DNA from: Galaxea fascicularis
Lineage: Eukaryota > Cnidaria > Anthozoa > Scleractinia > Euphylliidae
DNA: 64,000 nt
NCBI GenBank assembly: GCA_948470475.1
Contig: OX419345.1
Coordinates: 663,501-727,500 of the forward strand
Direction of reading: 5' to 3'
Shown: positions 37,991 through 48,532 of the stretch, in pieces
Numbering within the stretch: position 1 is the first letter of the stretch
How the letters are laid out: every line of letters begins with the position of its first letter
Translations under genes and position numbers: made by a program
The notes under the pieces: generated by a model
What the model was told of the DNA's origin: nothing
Database searches by the model: none
The model's input: only the letters and a program-made list of their open reading frames with translations

Positions 37991-38600
37991 TTCAGGATCA
38001 GTATTCCGGTGCGACCACAGGGTTTTTGTTTTTTTTTTTGCTCTCGGCGCGTCGCCGCGTATTTTCTCTCCTCCAAACGAAACAAATAACTTCTGGCAAC
38101 CAGGATAATGACCTGCGTGGCCAAGTGACAAGAGGTACGCGTGTCAGTCCTGCCGGCAACCTCGTTCCAGTCCTTCACTCCACGCGATGGGAAAAAGAGA
38201 GACCCTAGGTACAAGGTTGTCCTTCCGGGATCTTATGGTAAGCGGGTCAAATTGTAGACTGGAGAGGAGACGGCTGACATTTCAGACTATTTCAGCTGAT
38301 GAAAAGTAACTTGCTCAATTTCGAAATTCTTCGCCTGTGGCGATGAACTTAATACTTGACATCTCAATACTTTTCAGCCGGATTTACAATTAATGTTCAT
38401 GCAGACCACTTTTCGTATCATATGCTAAAATTAAAAAAAGATCGATTTCTATTATGAGAAAAAAGTTTAAACATTTACACATGCAAATGTATATTTCTAA
38501 CTGGTTGACATATCGAAAACTTTCATCATGGGCGTCATGGATTGATTAAACTAATGATAAGAACATCAATAACGAGAAAGTTTTAATGATATTGAAATTA

Positions 38601-39096
38601 CAGGGGCACAAAACGAATCTGTTCCTCACTTTATCTGTTCCCCGAGGTTTGTGCTGGCTGGCAAAATATCAGTTATTGCCCGGAGTTGGTTATGAAATTT
38701 CTTTCTGCTGATGGTTTTGGTTGGTAATTACTGAAGTCTGTTAGCAGTGTAAGTATTGCTGGCTGGCGAAATGTGGATTGTTGTGACAAGTTTGTGTCCC
38801 CCCCCCCCTGCTGAAGGCTTGATTTGAGGCCTTTTGCCACGCCCATATTGGCTTACGACATATGAAAGTGTCTTTTTTGTTTGTTGTGCAGGGTGCTCAA
38901 TTCGCACCTGGCTGGGAAACCAACCAATTTTATCTAGCTGGCTGGGAAACATCTTGTGTGTCTTGCTGGCAAAAAGGAACAGATTTTTTTTTCCCAGCAA
39001 TATTAAAAAAGACCTGAAAATGCCTGAATAACATTTAGTTTTATTAACTGGGGTATAATAATACATTTTTCAACAAATTGGTCGTTTTGTGCCCCT
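38601..39096. mobile_element. hAT-like non-autonomous element, ends CAGGGGCACAAAACGA
   Basis: CAGGGGCACAAAACGA at 38601 returns as TCGTTTTGTGCCCCTG ending at 39096. The flank AAATTA is repeated on both sides, giving a target duplication of at least 6 bp. CAGGG ends are typical of hAT elements. The interior repeats CTGGCTGG followed by GAAAC or CAAAA several times. Confidence 0.72.
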
Positions 39097-40118
39097 GAAA
39101 TTATGGTGTAGTAATGTTTCTTCTCAGGAAACACTCCAAAGTGTCACCGAACTTTTCCTTATATCAATTCGATCATTTCCATTATTCTCGTGTCCTGGTT
39201 GTTTAATGGAGTAGAGATATTGTGGGGGGAAAAGAGATGCTGGTCAGTTCCCAGATAACATTTTTTATGGTTATGGAACCACGAACTTCTTTAAATGATA
39301 TCTAAGCAAACGGTTTCCGATTCGAACCCCGACAGCACTCGTATATATTACTGTTTACATATTCTTCCGGTGATTTCTCATTGACCGTCTGGCGAATGGT
39401 TCCAACTCGAAAGGTTCCAACTAACAACTTATTCATCTGGCCAGAGCTGGAAGGAGATCGGAACGAAGTGGATTTAAGTAATTAAGCGACGAAGCCAACC
39501 ATGCACTACCAGAAATGTTAAGTAATAAGCTCATACAATCCGTAAGTCCACTTATGTCCAGAAATGCACGTAACTGGGACCTTGGGTACTTTACATTACA
39601 CAGAAATTATTTTAATTTCCATATGTCTTCATGCTTGTCAGAATTGCTTGCGTTGAGATGAGAATTAGAACTAAGGGACATTTTGTGATTTCTATATATA
39701 TCATAAAGAGAATGAATTTCATTTATTTAGCGTGCATTTAGTCAAGGGCTTTTGGCTGTGGATAGTTTATGATAAGCACATCCTGTCATCGCCAGAAATC
39801 GCGGACATTTCGAGCCCACTAACAACTACCAGCGGTATACTGTATAACGCAAAGGAATAAACGCTGAAACAAGTGGGAAAGACGCTGTTTCATACGATAT
39901 ATTGAACAATCTAAGCTCTGTAGATATTTTATTTGGTGCAAAGTAATTCTCGACAATGTCCGACATTTTTTTGGTTTAAATATTAGTGTTATCATAGCCT
40001 TTATAAATTAAGCTGTGTTCGATTTTCGCGCGTATTTACTTCCATTCAAACCAAATCTAGGGTTGCTGGGGCACTGTAACCCAGTTTATGTCCCATGAAA
40101 CACCAGTGTTGATCAACA

Positions 40119-40440
40119 AAGAAAATGGCGGCTCGTGCAGGGAAAGCTTCGCGTTTGTAGCTTTCTTTCATACATAAATATGGCGTCCGCTTGCTGTGCT
40201 ACAAAAATGAGAAAGATAAGGACGTCCTTGGAAGTATTTTGCCGTGGACAATTCATGCATTTTTCGGCAGAATTAGATCGTTTAAACATCGTAGAAGTTA
40301 TATCGAGTCGTGATGATTCACATTGTGAACGGGTTTGCTTGCCAGTGGACGAGTTTGTGGCATGACTTCGCTACGATTTTAAAGCAATGTATTGAGAATG
40401 GAGCATCAATGTGTGATGGATTGGTCGAGGCGTCGGGAAG
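40119..40440 (+). other. ORF-bearing stretch, unknown
   Basis: An open frame at 40135-40365 includes MASACCATKMRKIRTSLEVF and ends in a stop. No splice partners or family signature are visible. Its surroundings (ATGGCGGC words) look like repeat DNA. I do not claim a gene. Confidence 0.2.
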
Positions 40441-41220
40441 TAAGTAATCATCTATCTAAGTAGCCGTTGATAAGTCAAATGCGAAGCTTGTACACTACTG
40501 AACATGTATCGAATCGTGATATGACGAACCGCAATTTAATTATTTATATATGTGAAAATAATTTCATATCTCCATACATTTCTTTACATGAGTTTGCCGC
40601 CATTCTGGCCTTAGTGCGCAGGCGCCGCCGCCATCTTGTCCTAAATTTCTGGCAATGGTGTAATCCTGCCAGGAAACTGTCGTGGCCTTTTGAACGGCAA
40701 GAAGAGGTTTTGACAAATTTCGACGGTCTCGACGATCAACCGTTTGAACAATCTAACTAGCCATTTCGAAGAAAGAGGTATGAATAAAATCAATGATCAC
40801 TTGCTTTCGTTGCCACATGGTTTCTACATCAAGCTACGCGGCTGCCTATCACTTAGCTGGACTTACTTCATTTTCTCTGTTCCATAAATTCGGCTGTTCA
40901 CAGCCATGTTTTCTTTCTTAATTAGTGGATCGAGTGCGTTACACTGCCCTTTGGCATTTGTTTGCTCGATGATCTTTTGAGAACATAAATGTTTTGTAGT
41001 GGGTCTGTAAAAGGATGGAAAACCTTTTTGCTGTTACCATACGACTTTGAAATGCTAGTAATCTTAGTGTTCATGGAATTTGTTAAATACGTCATGAAAA
41101 TGTGCTCTCTTGATCAAACCCATTCTTCTCGCTCGCTGCAATCCCTTAGCTCTGACAGCGCGCCGAAGGGCAAATCGACGCGACCATCTCTCGGAATAAC
41201 TCAAATGGAGAGCCTGTTGT

Positions 41221-41643
41221 TACCCTGGATGCCAGAGGTCTTCTCTTTCGCCAGCGGCGAGGAGCTTCAGAGCGAGTGGTGCTGGTCGGTGAGAGACCTC
41301 TGGCTCAGACAGTTAAGTCTTTTGAGCGCGCCGATCCAATCACGTTGCCATTTATTTCTCCAGAGTCAAAATTTGACCCTGGGAATCTGATTGGTCGGTT
41401 AAAGAAACCTTTCTTAAAAGGGCTGCTATTGGTTAAGTGCGCGATGATCTGATGCTGTATTTCTAAAATAAGCTCTGACTGTGGATGTCAATCAAAGGAA
41501 ATTGGTGTCGGCATGGCCGGAAGTGAGGTTGTTATCCGTTGGTGCCAGAGGTTTTTTTCTCGCCGCTTCGCGACTCGCCATCGCGGCTTCGCCGCTCAAT
41601 TCTGTCGCCCCTAACGAGAAAAAAGCCTCTGGCATCCAGGGTA
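41221..41643. mobile_element. MULE-like MITE with 9-bp target duplication
   Basis: The ends TACCCTGGATGCCAGAGG (41221) and CCTCTGGCATCCAGGGTA (to 41643) are perfect inverse copies of 18 bp. GCCTGTTGT directly flanks both sides (41212-41220 and 41644-41652). A 9-bp duplication is the mark of Mutator-type insertion. The perfect ends and duplication suggest a fairly recent insertion. The ORF running into it from 40989 is not a gene. Confidence 0.85.
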
Positions 41644-42006
41644 GCCTGTTGTAGACTATCTCTTCGGCAAGTTATTAACTAACACATATATATCTAAGGT
41701 ACTATATTTGAATTTTTATGGCTATGTGATCTTTCATTCCATTTATTTCTCATGAGCTGATGGTTAGGACGATGACACACTTCAAGCGATCTTACACACC
41801 ACTCTTGATTACAAAGCAATGTGACTTACAAAACGAAATTCTAAGTCGGACTCCATGTAGCTAATCACATGTATGAAGGAAAATATGTCAGGAATTTGGG
41901 AAGGAAAACGTGAAAGCGAACAGCTCATTATTTTTAACTTATAATAGTTTCTTAAGCCTGGTCGGTTCCAGCTCCAATTTACAGATTTATATTTTGTATC
42001 ATGTGG

Positions 42007-43155
42007 TCAGTAAGCGTCTCGGTCTTCAGAATAGTGGCTGACGTCATCTTCCCAAGAGTGTTTGCCAACGAGGTTTTCATCAAATTTGCCGGGGACTTTA
42101 ATGAATCTCTTGCGATACAGCAGTAGTTTGTAAGAAGCAGGCAAGGACTCCTTAAAGATAAAAATGGTGCAAACATCTGACAGTGAGATTTCAAGCAAGT
42201 CAAAGGCAAAAAAAAAAAAGAAAGAAAAACGGAAGACGCGAAAGATTAAAAAGGGAAAGATATTAAATTAAGAAAGAAAGAAAGCAAGCAAGCAAGAGGG
42301 AATGAAAAGTGAAAGAAGAGTAATTTAAGGTCAGAGCATCTAGAAAATTGCAGTTATGCCGCATAAAAGTTGAAATTTCCAGACTTTTTTTAGGAAAATA
42401 GAGTTAAGACAGAGTGGATCTCAATCAAATCTTGGCTACCAGGTACATCTTCCCGTTTATTTTCTATAACATGAGGGCAATGTAAATCAATGTATTTTTA
42501 GAAGGACCTTTAATTTTGAAGGCCAATGTCACGGTTATGCTAAAAGCCAACGGCGCTAAAACACTTTACTTTATGATTAAGTTTACCGTCTTTAACATAG
42601 TTGACCTCAAAACACCGCGGGAAACTGTTACCAGACCGTTTTGGTTACTTTTAATACTCAATGATCAATTTTCAACATAAAGAATGTGCGTGTTGCAAAG
42701 CGGAGGCAGTCTTGAACTAAGTTCCACTTCCTTTCATACGAGCACAACTCCTCTTTGACAGAACTTTGGTTTGGAATCATTCACCGACCAGCACTTCTCG
42801 AGACTACAAAGATTTGTCTCTTCAAGGCTATTAAGTGAATTAATAGTTTTTGTCTTTCCTCGAGATTATTTTACGAGGATGAGAATGCATCGAAATCTGT
42901 TTAGACGAGGAAATTGTACTCGCCAAGTAAAATTAATCTGGCACAACACAAGAAGTAAGACAAAGTCGATACTAGTATTTACCCAACTCAAGGAATATAA
43001 TGAAGCAAATATGTAGAATCATTCCCTACCTCTTCTGGTATCTGGTCGCGCCCCAGTCGATGCTTCAGTGAGTTATAAGACAACTGGCTTTGACTTTCGT
43101 CAAAAAATACTAAAAGAACACACACAGCTACGAAAAGACTTTTCATGAAATTCAT
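42007..43155 (-). CDS. Small secreted peptide precursor P1 (cluster member), two exons
   Basis: Predicted 89-residue secreted precursor; function unknown. Exon 1 is 43155-43030: signal peptide MNFMKSLFVAVCVLLVFF and on, predicted cut before QLSYNSLKHRLGRD, so the mature N-terminus would be Gln (possible pyroglutamate). Donor GAG/GTAGGG, phase 0. Exon 2 is 42150-42007 (acceptor TTTTTATCTTTAAG): ASYKLLLYRKRFIKV, then PGKFDENLVG and an acidic tail ending in RDAY. The Arg-Lys-Arg run could be a convertase site, and PGK after it could in principle give an amidated end. There are no cysteines after the signal peptide. P1 and P3 align without gaps over Y-[KR]-L-x4-K-R-[FI]-I. The exon join is inferred from frame, splice signals and similarity to P3. 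Confidence 0.6.
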
Positions 43156-43917
43156 GGTTATGATGCTGTTACGATGCCTGTGCGTTCCCGCGAAAATTTC
43201 GTTCGTTTGACGCACAGCTTGGAAAGCTCAAATCACTGAGAAAATTTAGTCGTACTTTATTGGCTTTTTAATGACATCATGGCGATAGTATCGGGCGTGC
43301 AAATACCGAAAGGTGATGATTTTCCTAACTTTGTATTTTTGCGAAAGTGTTAATGAACCGCTTAGGTTTATACGAACTTACCTTTCAGCATTTCGATATT
43401 TAGAAAAAAAGGTTTTCTTCTTTTTGGTGTTCCTGTATTTGGGCCTCGCGCTATATTGTTTCAGTGTAAATGCGCTATTCAATTAATGATTTCCTACATT
43501 CAAACAAAACCCAGAATAAAAATAAAACAGAAGAAAAGCAAGACAATTAGCCATTTTTCTCAAACAAACGCCTTATCAGTAGATCTGAGATTCCAAATAA
43601 CTTAATAAATTATAATTCGGTTGACCTTGAACTCCAATATAACTGTTTTCTGAAATTCTCCTTTTTAAATTTTATAATACTCGACTATCCCAAAACGTTG
43701 GAAAGAAAAAAGAATAAGCACAAGTCAGAACAGATGATGCAGCTCAACTACCTAGAGTGTCAAAGTAGTTATTTATTGAAAAGTTTATGAACCGAACCTC
43801 ACTGAAACCTCCAAGTGCTAATGAGGGATTCAAGTGTTGGTTTCTTTCACGAAGTCTATCAATTTTTTATTATCTATTTTTTGCTATTGTAATCCCGAAG
43901 TGAAGTGAAATAGTAAA

Positions 43918-43947
43918 TTAACCCTTTAACTCCCCATAGTGCCAAAT

Positions 43948-44000
<53 letters not shown>

Positions 44001-44029
44001 AGAACCCCTTGGGAGTTAAAGGGTTAAAA
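43918..44029. mobile_element. Short MITE, TIR TTAACCCTTTAACTCC
   Basis: TTAACCCTTTAACTCC at 43918 returns as GGAGTTAAAGGGTTAA, ending at 44029. Length 112 bp, non-coding. Confidence 0.8.
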
Positions 44030-44341
44030 ACAGGTTGAAAGAAGTGTAAATACAATGAAATGTGTGGTTGACGTGGAAAAATTGCAAAATAAGGTCATCC
44101 GAGGTTAAGGCTGTACCTAGCGAGTGATATCAAACACTGTGTTTCGTTTAGTGTGTATATATAAAGAACTTCACGATTAAGCTCTTATTTAACTCTTCGA
44201 ACTGATGAATTTTTAGTCCATCATAGTGTATTGAACTCTCTAACAAGAACAACCTGTTGACGCATGTTGCTGTATGCGAGATTGTCCATAATATTTTAGA
44301 ATGAAAATGCAACGGCGAAGTCACGTTGTAGATTCACGCCG

Positions 44342-46475
44342 TCAGTCTAGTGAACAATTTATGACACGGAAGAATGTTTGGTTTTCTATGACAAGACGTT
44401 TTGTTGTACGAAACTGAGGTTAATCAAATAAAAACAGTTTAATGGTTACCCCCTCTGTGATGCTTTATCATGGATGTGCGGGACTGTGGTCTTTAAAAAC
44501 TGGAAATCATGATTTTTGTGTGATAATTACTGATTCGTTATCCCGGCATTTATCCCATGAAACGAATATCCTTTAAAGTTTCTTTGATTTCAGTTGATAT
44601 TCCTGTGACTATAAAGCAGATTGTCTTGTGACAATAGGTAACAGAGTTTTTTAAAAATTTATCAGGCACTGAACGAAGAAAACGTTGGGGCTCTAACCGT
44701 TTACCCTTGCAAAAATAAAAAGGTTGACTAATGTGATTCCTAAAATGTACCTTAACTCTGAAAGAGGTAACCCTTGTGTTTTAACCTCATAAGCTGGCGC
44801 CGAATAAGGTTTGGCAATTGGATAAGGACAGAACAAAACAGAGAGAAGGTGGTTCGGGTAAGAGATATGCGGTTCTTCTCAGGGCCAATTTGCCAAAACC
44901 TGTAAGTTGACAAGGAAGACCACACATAAATATTGATAACTGATCTACATCTGAAGTGAGTCTTCTTCGTGATGTTGTCGGTTTCGATCATGACTCTGGT
45001 CTTTAGCTATCAAAGCAAATCGTAACTTGTTCATTTTCGTTTTCTAAAATAAAGATTTATCTGTTAAAATCACTGAGTTTTCATTGAGATAAATTTTTAA
45101 TTTGTACCTCGATTAAAATTCAAGCAGCCCCTCTAAATTAGAAATTTTAAGAGAAAACGTTTCTATATACTGAACATGGAAGCTTAAAGTGCTACAAATA
45201 AGGGATACGTTCTGTTAAACTTTTACCTGGAATTAATGGCATTATGCTGTAACGTTATGCCAGGAGCCCGTCATGGCCGATGCCCCATGATTCCGAGCGA
45301 TCACCTCTCACTGTAGTAGCCCTTATGCGCGTTTACGTCAAACTTGCTAATTTAACCACTAAGCCCCGTTTTCGAATTTCAAACTTGTAAATTTTAGCAC
45401 GAACTGAATCCCAAAGCAGCACAATTGTAAAAAATACCCACGTGCGAACAGCATGCACGTGCAAAGCATGAAGAAAAAAAATAGTGCAAACGAGGCTTGG
45501 TGGTGAATCATAAGGCTTACTGGGGGCATGGTTCAAGTTTATGTTCCTTTCAAGGTTCCCAACTTGTAACTAACATTGAGAGCCAATGTAGCCGGCGCGA
45601 TAGAAATGATTAAATTATTATTGATTAAATTTTGATGCACCCACAACTGGTTTGATAAATGCGTTCACTTTAGCTAAATCTCTCTCTGATAAACCTATCT
45701 TTTGGGTCAGAGGAGGAACTGTTACTGTTGTGTGTATCCCCAGGGCCGCTCCTGCCTCTTTAACTGAGGGGAAGGGCTGACTCCAAAGAGTAACGGACAG
45801 TCATAAATTTGGAATTTTTCCCGCGAGGTCCGCCAGCTGTAGCCGGTCACTTTTATCCCGTGAAAATACTTCAGTTTCATTTTTGGAAACGTATTTTACT
45901 AAATTTATCATTTTTTCCACTAAAAGTGGGGGAGGGGATGCTCCCCTAGCCCCTCCCCCTGCGCGGCCCCTGATTACCCGATTGTAAAAAATACCTCAAC
46001 CTCTCCTGCCTGTAATAATTGTGTGAGTTGAATAAAATTGAATTGAATTGAATTGAATCCTAATGCGAGTTAGTGAAAATTGAACCAATTTGTGATACTG
46101 TTCTATGGTGTTTTGCCATGCTGTACGGGCTTCTCGAAGCTGCAGCATGAAGCCCGGGGCATGAAGCTACCCCGCTTCAAAGCGTGAAATTCCCAGAGAA
46201 AAAGCTTTCCTTGAAAACAAAGTGCCTAAGGAAAAAAAATCTTTCGAACGAATGTTGCTAGTTCACACCTAATGATTTTAAGTCATCGAAGAATAATGAA
46301 TTAATTCAGTTGACCCGAAGTCTTTAAATATACTTGCCTCATGATGATAATCAGGGTGTAATGCTCGCCCTATTTTTGGCGGTCTACCAAGTGCGAGTTG
46401 TCCTTCGGTGCCACAAGGCACAAATAAGAAATACAGGAAGGTCGCTTGAAAGAAAAAAACCCCATAACGTTTCAT
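44342..46475 (-). CDS. Small secreted peptide precursor P2 (cluster member), two exons
   Basis: Predicted 69-residue secreted precursor; function unknown. Exon 1 is 46475-46338: signal peptide MKRYGVFFFQATFLYFLFVP and on, predicted cut before QLALGRPPKIGRALHPDYHH. The donor is GAG/GCAAGT, a GC donor with otherwise perfect consensus, phase 0 as in the sister genes. Exon 2 is 44413-44342, after a strong pyrimidine tract and acceptor TTAACCTCAG: FRTTKRLVIENQTFF, then RVINCSLD and stop. The basic pair plus hydrophobic residues (KRLV) occupies the place of KRFI in P1 and KRII in P3. Exon 2 is short, so this join is the least certain of the four. The intron is about 1.9 kb and carries the MITE at 43918 downstream. 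Confidence 0.5.
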
Positions 46476-46954
46476 CTTGAAGCAGCCCGGTGACGGTTGG
46501 TAAGCAGCAAAGTGATAATCTCAAATTCTGTTAAAGCACGAATAAATTAAGACGAAAAGCTTTTTCTTGCGTCTGTCCCTTTTATTTTCAAGAGAATTTG
46601 AAGCCTACTATAATTACTTATGCTCTATTCTTTAAGAGGTGGTACATTTATTTCTTTACCACATACGACGGAGTAATGGGCGCCGGTTATACTGATGGTG
46701 TCTCCATTGTTTGATTTCCTTAATTCAATTCAGATTGCTTGCGGTTTTCATTCTCTTTATTCTATTTTTTCTCTACTTTCAGTCAAAGCCTCGTTATTGT
46801 ACTAAGAGATAACATTTACCAGGAATTTTATCTGTGTTCTTTGAATTATATTGACTGGGTATCACAACCGTTTTTACGAACGGTGGCGGAAGAACGTTTT
46901 CACATTTTATTTGCAAAATTTGAATTTAAGCCAACATTCTTCTCTTGAGGGTCC

Positions 46955-47165
46955 CCGGCCTATACTTTTTCCGTGAAACGTGATTGGGAATATTTTTTTC
47001 TCATGAAACGTGATTTAGGTTTTTTATTTATTCGTGATTTGGGATTGCCCGTATTTGATTTTTGCGTGAGCGAATTTTGTGACTGAATTATCCGTGAGGA
47101 GTGAACAGTCTCAATATTTTTACGTGAATGCATTTTGCAAAGTGGTATAGGGGACCCTCTCTCTT
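46955..47165 (-). repeat. Degenerate repeats around CGTGA
   Basis: CCGTGAAACGTGATTGGGAA, CATGAAACGTGATTTAGG, TTCGTGATTTGGGATTG, GCGTGAGCG, CCGTGAGGAGTG and ACGTGAATG follow each other within about 150 bp. It looks like an eroded tandem or a dispersed repeat with that internal word. No gene is supported here. Confidence 0.4.
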
Positions 47166-48532
47166 CTTCTCCATAAAACTTGTCGAACCAAACTTTACTG
47201 AACTGAAAAGCTATTTTTAAAACAGACTTTGGCGTTTTATCCCGCCATTTGACATGCATCCCGCGATGCTAGCTGACGGTCCGATTTATTCTCCGAGATC
47301 GAGGATTTTCTAGTTTAAAAACACTCGTTCAAACTTTTACATAAAGCACTGATAAAGGTGACGTTTCATCAAAGCGATCTCCAGTTTCGGTGCAAAGTTA
47401 CAAATTTTTACTTATCAGGGGTTGAAATCCACGGAAAGCATGGCGGCTAAAAACCGACCTCACTAAATTATAGTGATAGAATAATTGACGGTCATTTATT
47501 GTTATTTGGGTACAATGAACTAAGAAGGCGTTCCTTGTGAAAATTTATCACAAGAGCGAAGCATTTAACAGATTAGCGCACAAATGTTTAGTGCGTCTCA
47601 CCGCCGTGTATTCCCCCCAAAGCTCCTTCGTCACTGAACCGCGAAAAAATCGTTTTCTGTTTTTTAGATTCTTTCGACCCTTTAAAATGATATCATGAAA
47701 AACCTGAAAAACTGAAAGTAATTTAATCTGTCCTGAGCCGTCTGTTATTGTGCAGAGGCCCTGCATGTCGGGAACGGTTTATTAGTTCAGTGGCCTTTTT
47801 TTTCCCCACTCGTATTCCACGATCATTTGACGTTAATTATTCCCTTTCACACAGGACAAATCCATGTCAATGCCACAGACAGGAAGACACTGATCATTCC
47901 GCAGGAAGGATTGTGTAACACACAATTTCGAGAACAATACAAATCTTAAAAATACTTCAAAAGTGTGGAATAAAAGCAACTAAAATCTTTGCATTTCACC
48001 TTAATTAGGCTTGCGTTGCATAGCTAAACGTCCCCAAATCGCGTGGGAAGTAATGACTCTTTCTAGTCCTTCTATACGATTTAACGCCAGCTGGTGCATT
48101 GTGTTTTTTACGGTCTTAATTTTTTCATTTGTTTTTGGTGATAAAAGTGAGTGCAAACGTTTCTTTTGATAGTTCAGTTTCACCGCACTTTTTTTTAAAT
48201 GCGAGCTGGTTGTGTCGCAATTTTCTGCGGGAACCTAAGGTTCGGAAAGTTTTGATAATCTCCGTAACAAGTATTTTTCGAATAACTTCATTGAAAAGCT
48301 CATAGTCTGATTACAAACACAAACATTTTAACGAACAATACAGGAAAGTATTAACTTGCTATGCAAAGAACAACGAAACGCTGCACATTATTGAGAATAT
48401 TTTTCTCCATTTCTTCAGTATTCTGTAGCGGTCAGGCTGTTCACACGTCAATCAGCCATTAAGATGACACATGCATTATAACAATGATTTGTTTTGGCGC
48501 AATTAGAGCAAAATAATAGTTTATACTATCGG

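Noticed and set aside
37900..38214. Minus-strand ORF with SSFGRAPDCRAGGRGFQPRP
   Set aside because: This familiar-looking peptide is the translation of a tRNA-SINE head, not a protein.
40989..41390. 133-codon ORF on the plus strand
   Set aside because: Its second half runs through the MULE-like MITE, including its tip, so it cannot be a conserved gene.
44752..44900. Possible second exon for P2 ending LMRLKHKGYLFQS
   Set aside because: It has an acceptor and a stop in phase, but it lacks the KR-hydrophobic motif; the exon at 44413 has both a better acceptor and the motif. It remains an alternative.
46020..46060. GAATT-type tandem (AATTG)n
   Set aside because: Simple microsatellite near 46035-46058 with no further structure.
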